Shown here piece by piece: positions 6,503-11,773 of a DNA stretch of 11,773 bases; positions within the stretch are counted from its first letter, which is position 1; the number at the start of each line of letters is the position of its first letter. Below the pieces are notes generated by a model. That model saw nothing but the letters and a program-made list of their open reading frames with translations, was not told where the DNA came from and did not search any database. The position numbers were made by a program, and so were the translations under genes. Source of the stretch: Nitrospiraceae bacterium (GTDB lineage Bacteria; Nitrospirota; Nitrospiria; Nitrospirales; Nitrospiraceae); the NCBI GenBank assembly GCA_011391455.1, contig JAABQN010000047.1:1-11773 (forward strand). Direction: 5' to 3'.

Positions 6503-7219
6503 ATGGCTGCGCTCGTTGGGAACCTGACTTCGGTCCTGAATCCCTTTGATTGGACTCTTCTTTTCGCTCGCCAACCAGAACCAGATTTGGAATTTACGGA
6601 CGAGGAACTTGATCAAACGATAGCCACAAAAGCACGGGGTCCGGTGAATCCCCGCAAGAAACCCAGTAAGGGGAGCCCGATTCTCTGGTTATTGCTCCTG
6701 ATTCTTGTCGGCGGGATTGGCTATGTTTCGATGGAACCGGACATGGTGACAGAATGGTTGAGTCCCTACCTGGGTGAGAGCACCCCAACACCAATGGCCA
6801 TGAAACCGAAGCCGTTGGCCTCGACGCCCGCGCCACAAGCCGTTCCCAGTCCGAGTACCGTTGCTCCAGCCCCAGTGGCTCCTACAACTTCTCCAGCAGC
6901 CTCTGCCGTTACGGCTCCGGCCATCGCTCCACCACCCCAAACGGCTGCGAAACCCGCTGCACCAATCGATCCGCCTCTCGACCCAATGTTCAGTGAAGGA
7001 CAAAAAGTGACCGTTACGGGAGACCAAGTGGCTCCCGGAGGAAGCATTCCCTTATTCGCAGATTCATTGAGCAGCAAGCCAGGGCCGATCGTTCGTCCAG
7101 GGATCTCACTGACCGTCATGGACGGGGATCTACAACCAGCCGGCTGGATGTATTTGGTGCGCACCGACGAAGGTGCAAATGGCTGGGTAGCGGAAAAACG
7201 CCTTCGCCTGAAGTTCTGA
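6503..7219 (+). CDS. Single-pass membrane protein with Pro/Ala linker and SH3-like C-terminal domain
   Basis: The protein is 238 residues from ATG 6503. Order of parts: a cytosolic N-terminal segment of about 55 residues with a charged region, one transmembrane helix starting at ILWLLLLILVGGIGYVSM (about residues 60-77), a long low-complexity Pro/Ala/Thr linker (about 90-160), and a compact C-terminal domain of about 75 residues that starts at GQKVTVTG and ends WVAEKRLRLKF. The repeating beta-strand pattern and the final GWVAEKRL resemble bacterial SH3 (SH3b) domains, in which the last strand commonly reads GWV. The linker would project this domain through the periplasm or toward the cell wall, which would fit peptidoglycan or protein binding, but no partner can be named. 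The gene stands alone between nrdJ and the MITE-like spacer, with its own possible promoter. Confidence 0.8.
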   Translation: MAALVGNLTSVLNPFDWTLLFARQPEPDLEFTDEELDQTIATKARGPVNPRKKPSKGSPILWLLLLILVGGIGYVSMEPDMVTEWLSPYLGESTPTPMAMKPKPLASTPAPQAVPSPSTVAPAPVAPTTSPAASAVTAPAIAPPPQTAAKPAAPIDPPLDPMFSEGQKVTVTGDQVAPGGSIPLFADSLSSKPGPIVRPGISLTVMDGDLQPAGWMYLVRTDEGANGWVAEKRLRLKF

Positions 7220-7273
7220 CCCTTCAGTTTTTCTCACGCGAATAGCCTGCTGAGCAGACACATTCTCACCTTC

Positions 7274-7467
7274 TTACCCGCATTATTCATGAGCGCTTCT
7301 GCTGCAATCGCCGATCCGCTGCTGCGACGAGCCTTCGGCCGGCGGGCTCGCCCCTCGGACCCTCCACGTACTGCATGAGTACGCATCGGATACTCAGGGC
7401 TCCGCGCGCCGGTCTCGCGACACGGCTCAGCGATTTCGCGACGAACCGTCATGAATAATGCGGGTTA
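7274..7467. mobile_element. MITE-like element with 16-17-bp perfect inverted termini
   Basis: The ends at 7276-7292 and 7449-7465 are perfect 17-bp inverted repeats (ACCCGCATTATTCATGA and its complement). TTA occurs at both outer edges (7274-7276 and 7465-7467), compatible with a 3-bp target duplication around a 188-bp element. The interior is GC-rich and structured, for example CGAGCC 7328-7333 with GGCTCG 7345-7350. No transposase is encoded. A minus-strand 72-codon open frame spans most of it but looks like a product of base composition rather than a gene. It fills most of the 317-bp spacer between the SH3-like gene and the HAD gene. It could also be a fixed structured intergenic repeat rather than a mobile one; copy number in the genome would decide. 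Confidence 0.65.
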
Positions 7468-7480
7468 CCCAATCTCCCTG

Positions 7481-7489
7481 TGCTATAAT
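7481..7489 (+). promoter_or_regulatory. Extended -10 promoter for the HAD gene
   Basis: TGCTATAAT is a perfect extended -10 (TGn plus TATAAT). Transcription would start at about 7496, giving a leader of about 40 nt to ATG 7537. The -35 position at 17-nt spacing (7461-7466, CGGGTT) is poor and falls on the right terminus of the MITE-like element, so the extended -10 probably carries the promoter. Confidence 0.6.
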
Positions 7490-7536
7490 CCGCCCGTTTT
7501 CTGTTCCCTACCACACCCACAGGTTGAGTCGATTCC

Positions 7537-8229
7537 ATGGCCACACTCACAGCGATTATTTTCGACTTCGATGGCGTGATTGCGGACACCGAGCCCCTCC
7601 ATTTCGCCGGTTTTCGTCAGACACTGGAAGAAATCGGCATCAGCCTGACTGAATCAGACTACTACGCCAACTACTTGGGGTACGACGATCGGGGCTGCTT
7701 CATCGCAGCCCTCAACGCACATCAACGCCCCATGGACCCTGCCGCCCTCGCACAACTGATGCAACGAAAAGCCCATGCCTATCTGGCATCGGTGAAGGAT
7801 CACCTGGTCATTTTCCCAGGGGTACGCGAGTTCGTGCGTGAAGCCGCCGCCGCCTACCCTTTAGCCATTGCGTCCGGCGCCCTCCGCCATGAGATCGACG
7901 TGATTCTTGAACAGACAGGGCTTCACAAAGAATTTCTTCACATCACCAGCGCGGAAGACGTAACCAGAGGAAAGCCCGATCCGGCCCCCTTTCTCCACGC
8001 TCTCACCGGATTGAATCGACAATGCCGAGAACAGGCTGTCACCGCCGAATCCTGTTTGGTGATTGAGGACTCCATCCCTGGTATCCGCGCCGCAAAAACT
8101 GCGGGAATGAAAGTTCTCGCCGTAGCAAACACACACACAACCCATGACCTGCATGAAGCCCATGCAATCACCCACAGTCTTTCAGAGGTTCGCCTCAGCG
8201 AACTCCGCGATCGACTCTGGAAAGGATAA
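7537..8229 (+). CDS. HAD-superfamily hydrolase, beta-phosphoglucomutase-like (subfamily IA)
   Basis: This 230-residue protein has all four HAD motifs: DFDGVIADTEPLH 10-22 (nucleophile Asp10, acid/base Asp12), IASGA 111-115 with Ser113, GKPDPAPF 145-152 with Lys146, and VIEDSIPGI 175-183 (Glu177, Asp178, Mg binding). The helical cap between motif 1 and motif 2 is that of the phosphoglycolate phosphatase/beta-phosphoglucomutase group. It should be a cytosolic, Mg-dependent phosphatase or phosphomutase acting on a small phosphorylated metabolite such as a sugar phosphate. The exact substrate cannot be inferred. The start is supported by the domain beginning immediately and by the extended -10 promoter about 50 nt upstream; the Shine-Dalgarno is weak (AGGTTGAG). 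The gene is followed by a hairpin spacer and then the hopanoid-type cluster, so co-transcription with that cluster is uncertain. Confidence 0.93.
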   Translation: MATLTAIIFDFDGVIADTEPLHFAGFRQTLEEIGISLTESDYYANYLGYDDRGCFIAALNAHQRPMDPAALAQLMQRKAHAYLASVKDHLVIFPGVREFVREAAAAYPLAIASGALRHEIDVILEQTGLHKEFLHITSAEDVTRGKPDPAPFLHALTGLNRQCREQAVTAESCLVIEDSIPGIRAAKTAGMKVLAVANTHTTHDLHEAHAITHSLSEVRLSELRDRLWKG

Positions 8230-8230
8230 C

Positions 8231-8322
8231 GTCAATGGTCACTCGTCAATCGTGAAGACGACCGACCGACATGTTCATTGAGAATGGAATCCTGTTTTTG
8301 CCATTGACCAATGACTATTGAC
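8231..8322. repeat. Heptamer-repeat hairpin element 3 (GTCAATG type)
   Basis: Bases 8231-8250 and 8303-8322 form an inverted repeat matching at 17 of 20 positions with a 52-nt loop. Both arms are runs of related 7-bp units: gtcaatg, gtcactc, gtcaatc on the left and ccattga, ccaatga, ctattga on the right. It fills the 104-bp spacer between the HAD gene and the cobalamin-binding-like gene, and the right arm ends 11 nt before the ATG at 8334, so the structure could affect transcription read-through or access to that start. Confidence 0.65.
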
Positions 8323-8333
8323 TTCTTTCAGCC

Positions 8334-9269
8334 ATGAGAATCTGCTCTCTGCTTCCCAGTGCAACCGAGGTTATTGCCGCACTCGGTCTGCGCGATGAAC
8401 TGGTCGGGATCAGCCACGAGTGCGACTATCCGCCATCGGTCAGAAGCGTGCCCATCATGGTTGAACCGATGATTCCCTCTGATGGACTGGCCAGCGATGA
8501 CATCGACAGGCAAGTGCGTCAGCTTGTCGCCTCTGGACAACGGCTCTACCGGCTAAAAGACCACCTCATGCGAGAAGCACAACCCGATCTGGTGCTATCT
8601 CAAGACCTCTGCCACGTCTGCGCCATTACACCGGACCAACTGCACGATGCCCTTCGCTCCATGCCTCACCAACCGACCGTCCTCACATTGAACCCCGGTA
8701 CGATCGATGACGTGATCGACGATGTCGTACGGATCGGCGATGCTGCAGGACGGTCGACGGAAGGCCATCGTCTCGCCGCGCACTTGCGTGACCGACTCGA
8801 GGCGGTGCACCGTCGCGTCCAGAGCATCGCTCATTCCCCTCGCGTCGCCTGTATCGAATGGCTCTCTCCACTGTTTGTCGCAGGCCATTGGGTTCCTGAA
8901 ATGGTCCAGCTAGCCGGCGGCCAGGATGTCCTCGCCCAGCCTGGGAGCAAATCACGAGTTGTGACTTGGGACGAGATCCTGGCAGCGGCTCCGGACATCC
9001 TCATCGTGATGCCCTGCGGCTTTTCTGTTGAACGGACACACACAGAGCTGCTCCAACTGATGCAACAGCCGGGGCAATGGCAGCTTTCGCCTACGTTAGC
9101 CGAACAGACGTATCTAGTAGATGCTTCCTCCTATTTCAGCAGACCAGGCCCTCGCCTGATCGACGGCATCGAACTCTTGGCGGCTATCCTGCACCCGTCA
9201 GACTACCACCCCATCCATGAATCCATGGCCCGCCGCCTTGGATCAAGACCGATTAATCGACGCCCATGA
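8334..9269 (+). CDS. BtuF-like cobalamin-binding-family protein without signal peptide
   Basis: These 311 residues have the type III periplasmic-binding-protein pattern (COG0614: BtuF, FhuD, FepB): an N-terminal lobe beginning RICSLLPSATEVIAALGL, the segment LVGISHECDYP 23-33, a central linker helix (about 140-165), and a C-terminal lobe with IEWLSPLFVAGHWVPEM 174-190 and SRPGPRLIDGIELL 269-282. Unlike true periplasmic receptors it begins directly with the first beta strand and has no signal peptide or lipobox, so it should be cytosolic. It carries cysteines in family-typical places: Cys30, the pair Cys93 and Cys96 in DLCHVC, and Cys228 in MPCGF. Databases usually label this subgroup cobalamin-binding protein; whether it binds cobalamin, a metal or something else is not shown. 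No Shine-Dalgarno is visible before ATG 8334. Its stop overlaps the hpnD start (ATGA), implying translational coupling with the squalene genes. No ABC permease or ATPase lies nearby. Confidence 0.85.
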   Translation: MRICSLLPSATEVIAALGLRDELVGISHECDYPPSVRSVPIMVEPMIPSDGLASDDIDRQVRQLVASGQRLYRLKDHLMREAQPDLVLSQDLCHVCAITPDQLHDALRSMPHQPTVLTLNPGTIDDVIDDVVRIGDAAGRSTEGHRLAAHLRDRLEAVHRRVQSIAHSPRVACIEWLSPLFVAGHWVPEMVQLAGGQDVLAQPGSKSRVVTWDEILAAAPDILIVMPCGFSVERTHTELLQLMQQPGQWQLSPTLAEQTYLVDASSYFSRPGPRLIDGIELLAAILHPSDYHPIHESMARRLGSRPINRRP

Positions 9270-10135
9270 CTTCACTCTCCACCGCTGACGCGCAAGCCTA
9301 CTGCACGGCTCTCACCAAAAAGAGCGGGAGCAACTTCTATTACTCCTTCCTCTTTCTTCCGAAAAAGCAGCGCGCTGCGATGTACACGGTCTATGCCTTC
9401 TGTAAGGAGGTCGACAATGCGGTCGATGAGCCCCCGGCTGGAAGCAACCCTCAGGATGAACTACAACGGTGGCGGATCGAGCTTGAAGCAGCCTACCGCG
9501 GCACGCCGACCTTCCCGGTCACTATCAGTCTGGCCTACCATGTCAGGCAACTGACTATCCCGCAGGCCTATTTCGATGAGCTGATTAAAGGCGTCGAAAT
9601 GGACCTTACTGCGTCGCGATACGCTTCGTTTCAAGACCTCTCGGTCTACTGCTATCGTGTTGCGTCCGTCGTGGGACTCATCTGCCTCCATATCTTCGGC
9701 CCCACGTCGGCCAGGGCACAGGACTATGCCGTCGCCCTCGGCATGGCGTTTCAACTGACGAACATTCTGCGGGACATCGGGATAGACGCAGCTCAAGGCC
9801 GTATCTATCTTCCGGAAGAAGACCTCAAGAAATTCGGCTGCACCGAGCAGGCCATCCTCCAGCGTCAGGAGAGCGCAGAACTTCGCGAACTACTTCGCTC
9901 CGAAACCGTCAGGGCCCACGAGTACTACGCAAAAGCACAGGCGGCATTCGATGCCCTACCGGCCAAGGACCAACAGGCACTGACTGTCTCTGAAATCATG
10001 CGCGCCGTCTATTTCCGCATTTTGCAAAGGATCGAGAGACCGGGACATCAGATATTCGGCCCTCGGGCCAGGCTCTCAACCAGTCGTCGGCTAGCCGTGG
10101 CCGCTGCTGTGTGGATCCGTTCCCGAATGTCGTGA
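9266..10135 (+). CDS. hpnD: Presqualene diphosphate synthase (squalene/phytoene synthase family)
   Basis: HpnD joins two farnesyl diphosphates to presqualene diphosphate, the first committed step of the bacterial HpnC-HpnD-HpnE route to squalene for hopanoids. The 289-residue length is typical. Motifs: SGSNFYYSFLFLPKKQR 20-36, first aspartate region FCKEVDNAVDE 45-55 (Asp50, Asp54), YCYRVASVVGLICLHIFG 128-145, which is characteristic of HpnD rather than HpnC, and the second aspartate region NILRDIGID 166-174 (Asp170, Asp174) followed by GRIYLPEEDL 178-187. Asn51 stands where many members have a second Asp. The enzyme should be cytosolic or peripheral to the membrane. Its ATG overlaps the stop of the preceding gene by 4 bp and its TGA overlaps the GTG of the following flavoprotein by 4 bp, so the three genes form a tight operon. 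CrtB-type phytoene synthase is the main alternative but is less likely given the central motif and the HpnE-like partner. Confidence 0.92.
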   Translation: MTSLSTADAQAYCTALTKKSGSNFYYSFLFLPKKQRAAMYTVYAFCKEVDNAVDEPPAGSNPQDELQRWRIELEAAYRGTPTFPVTISLAYHVRQLTIPQAYFDELIKGVEMDLTASRYASFQDLSVYCYRVASVVGLICLHIFGPTSARAQDYAVALGMAFQLTNILRDIGIDAAQGRIYLPEEDLKKFGCTEQAILQRQESAELRELLRSETVRAHEYYAKAQAAFDALPAKDQQALTVSEIMRAVYFRILQRIERPGHQIFGPRARLSTSRRLAVAAAVWIRSRMS

Positions 10136-11433
10136 CATCTACCGCCACTCAGTCCGTCGTAATTCTTGGTGGAGGCCCAGCCGGCCTCACGACCGCCTAT
10201 CGCCTCGCCCTTCTTGGGTATCGAGTCACGATCGTCGATCGAGGCACGCACAACAGCCCTGAGCCCTTCACCGTCCTCGGCTGTCATCATGCGACACAAG
10301 CGTTGCTGCACTCGCTCCATTCCAATTCACGACAGCCGGATAAAATAGCCATCCCACTAGAGTTTCGTCTCCCTGACGGCTCCCTCGTTCATTACCCGCG
10401 CAGCTCCTTCCCCGCGCCTCTTCACTCATGGGTGAATCTCCTGAGATTTGCAGGCATCCCCTGGAAGGAACGATGGCAACTGGCATCATGGGTAGAACAG
10501 CTATGGGAAGGCGATGTCGAACTGCCTGCCGATCTGGAACAGCGCACCGCTGATGAATGGCTGACATCAATCGGCCAAAGTTCGCAGACCCGCGACCTTG
10601 TCTGGAACCCTCTCGCGCGATGGTTGACCGGCAATGACATCACCATGATGTCCGCCGATGCCTTCGTGCGCTCGATGAAACCCTTGTTCCTGAGCACTCG
10701 TCCGGACAGCCGTGTCTCGGTCGTGCAGGACTCGCTTCAGGCTTGTTTCATACAGCCAATCACCGAGACACTGATCCAGGCCGGCGCGACTATTTTGTAC
10801 AACACTGAGGCGACCCAGCTCCGTTATGAACGAGATCGCATCTCGGGAGTCCTGCTGCGGGATGGCTCCCTGTTGCAAGCCGATTGGTATGTGGCAGCCC
10901 TGCCCCCTCAACAGCTCACAACCTTACTTCCTGAACGATGGCTCACCCGCTACGCCTACTTTCAGCAACTCACGGAATTGCGATCGGTTGAGAGTACAAG
11001 CCATCACGTGCAGGCCGGACAACCCTGTGCCACACCTCGGCTCATCCTGCTGAGCGACACATCATTTCACTCAGTACTCACCACAGCCGCAACGCCTGAT
11101 CACACCAGCTTCTCGCTCGTCACGACCGACAACCAGATCGCACAGGCTCGACCGGACTCACATCTGCATATACTCATCCAGGATCTACTCAGGTCGTTGG
11201 GGCTCCTCATGCCGGAAAGCAGAATCGCACAGACCCACCCTCGGACAGTTCCAAACGCCATGCTCTCACTCAAGCCCGGAACAAAATTACATCGGCCCAT
11301 CCAACGCAGTCCGATTGCCAACTTGCTGCTGGCTGGTAGTTGGACCGATACAGGATGGCCTCCCAACCTCGAAAGCGCCATTGTCAGCGGCAACCGCTGC
11401 GCCGATGCGATTGCCTCCGATAAGCCGGCTTGA
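10132..11433 (+). CDS. hpnE: HpnE-like FAD-dependent amine-oxidase-fold protein (squalene formation), divergent
   Basis: The chosen start is GTG 10132, which shares GTGA with the hpnD stop. A GTG at 10111 is in frame but would only add 7 residues inside hpnD. The protein is 433 residues. It begins with a dinucleotide-binding motif, VVILGGGPAGLTTAYRLALL (9-28), and ends with LLLAGSWTDTGWPPNLESAI (398-417), the FAD-binding end typical of HpnE and phytoene desaturases. HpnE converts hydroxysqualene to squalene with FAD, and the position directly after hpnD supports that role. Oddity: after the first strand (VTIVDRG) the usual GGRA segment with its following loop is missing, and the chain passes to EPFTVLGCHHATQALL, which corresponds to the NGQHVLLGCY region of HpnE. 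So about 20 residues seem deleted relative to family members as I remember them. The frame is intact, so this looks like divergence, not a pseudogene. hpnC is not in the window. Confidence 0.82.
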   Translation: MTSTATQSVVILGGGPAGLTTAYRLALLGYRVTIVDRGTHNSPEPFTVLGCHHATQALLHSLHSNSRQPDKIAIPLEFRLPDGSLVHYPRSSFPAPLHSWVNLLRFAGIPWKERWQLASWVEQLWEGDVELPADLEQRTADEWLTSIGQSSQTRDLVWNPLARWLTGNDITMMSADAFVRSMKPLFLSTRPDSRVSVVQDSLQACFIQPITETLIQAGATILYNTEATQLRYERDRISGVLLRDGSLLQADWYVAALPPQQLTTLLPERWLTRYAYFQQLTELRSVESTSHHVQAGQPCATPRLILLSDTSFHSVLTTAATPDHTSFSLVTTDNQIAQARPDSHLHILIQDLLRSLGLLMPESRIAQTHPRTVPNAMLSLKPGTKLHRPIQRSPIANLLLAGSWTDTGWPPNLESAIVSGNRCADAIASDKPA

Positions 11434-11466
11434 CGATGATCCAATCCAATGGTAGGTCATATCGTG

Positions 11467-11773
11467 ATGAGAACGCTGTTCGTGAAAAACGTTGTTTTAG
11501 GAGCGGTTGTGCTGATGCTAAGCGGATGCGCGACTAGTCCCTACGAGCGTGGCGGCAATCCGCAAGGACTCAGTCAACGAGATGTGGAACGGGATTATAT
11601 GGAGTGTGAGTACAAGGCGAGACTCGCGAACGGAAACTCTTTCTACAATCAGAGCACGCCCTTCCCGTTCAGCGGAGGCCCCCAAAGCCCTACCGACCAC
11701 GCCCGCGCCCTACATGGACTCTCGACGATCAACGCCATGCGCGATACCTGCTTAGCTGCCAAGGGCTATAGAG
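11467..11773 (+). CDS. Small lipoprotein of unknown function, 3' partial
   Basis: An open frame from ATG 11467 runs off the right edge (102 codons visible). It begins MRTLFVKNVVLGAVVLMLSGC: a charged start, a hydrophobic stretch and an LSGC lipobox with the lipidated cysteine at residue 21, so it should be a lipoprotein of the outer or inner membrane. The mature part shows two further cysteines (in YMECEYKA and RDTCLAAKGY), and a Ser/Pro/Gly-rich middle. The closing pattern of a cysteine followed by KGY occurs in many small uncharacterised lipoproteins. GTG at 11464 is an equally possible start, because GGTAGG at 11451-11456 is 7 nt from GTG and 10 nt from ATG. The gene begins 33 bp after the HpnE-like gene on the same strand and might be co-transcribed, but has no evident link to squalene synthesis. 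Confidence 0.75.
   Translation, partial: MRTLFVKNVVLGAVVLMLSGCATSPYERGGNPQGLSQRDVERDYMECEYKARLANGNSFYNQSTPFPFSGGPQSPTDHARALHGLSTINAMRDTCLAAKGYR

Noticed and set aside
7245..7260. Short palindrome CTGCTGAGCAG as a terminator of the SH3-like gene
   Set aside because: The centre leaves a one-base loop and no T-run follows; it cannot form a normal terminator stem.
7234..7452. Minus-strand 72-codon open frame in the MITE-like spacer
   Set aside because: It lies almost wholly within the inverted-repeat element, is Arg/Ala-rich as expected from GC-rich structured DNA, and has no ribosome binding site or recognisable domain.
10111..10131. Longer HpnE-like start at GTG 10111
   Set aside because: It lies inside hpnD without a ribosome binding site, while GTG 10132 forms the GTGA stop-start overlap and begins close to the dinucleotide-binding fold.

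Overview
The window is ordinary, gene-dense bacterial chromosome of moderately high GC content. It most resembles a Nitrospira-type (Nitrospirota) genome. That assignment is inferred from several signs together: hopanoid-type squalene genes, a B12-dependent class II ribonucleotide reductase, a membrane Ser/Thr kinase next to a PP2C phosphatase, and intergenic spacers built from 7-bp repeat blocks. No tRNA, rRNA, CRISPR array, transposase or phage gene was seen.

Region 1 (1-1974, + strand) is a signalling pair. A membrane-anchored Ser/Thr protein kinase, cut by the window's left edge, is followed 12 bp later by a PP2C-type phosphatase with a TTG start and a near-perfect Shine-Dalgarno sequence. 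The two probably act as antagonists in one operon.

Region 2 (1975-4501) holds three minus-strand genes: a membrane-anchored protein with two four-cysteine repeats, an unrecognised 337-residue protein, and a YjbQ/UPF0047 protein. The spacers at 1991-2070 and 2801-2934 contain hairpin elements made of 7-bp units. Each also carries a GCGAGACGG module.

Region 3 (4502-7219, + strand) holds a compact class II (adenosylcobalamin-dependent) ribonucleotide reductase and a membrane-anchored protein with an SH3-like C-terminal domain. The reductase has a consensus TATAAT only 6 nt upstream of its sole possible ATG, which suggests a leaderless mRNA.

Region 4 (7220-7536) is a 317-bp spacer. It holds a MITE-like element of about 188 bp with perfect 16-17-bp inverted termini, followed directly by an extended -10 promoter for the next gene.

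Region 5 (7537-11433, + strand) starts with a HAD phosphatase/phosphomutase gene and a third hairpin built from a different 7-bp unit. Three translationally coupled genes follow: a BtuF-like cobalamin-binding-type protein without a signal peptide, HpnD (presqualene diphosphate synthase) and a divergent HpnE-like flavoprotein. The joins are ATGA and GTGA 4-bp overlaps. This cluster should feed squalene/hopanoid synthesis, but hpnC is not in the window. A lipoprotein gene starts at about 11467 and runs off the right edge.

The protein-coding content is mostly recognisable and I found no clearly new multi-gene system. The points most worth a second look are the heptamer-grammar intergenic hairpins, the MITE-like element beside a promoter, the leaderless nrdJ start, the coupling of a cytosolic cobalamin-binding-like protein to squalene genes, and the HpnE homologue that appears to lack its GGR segment.
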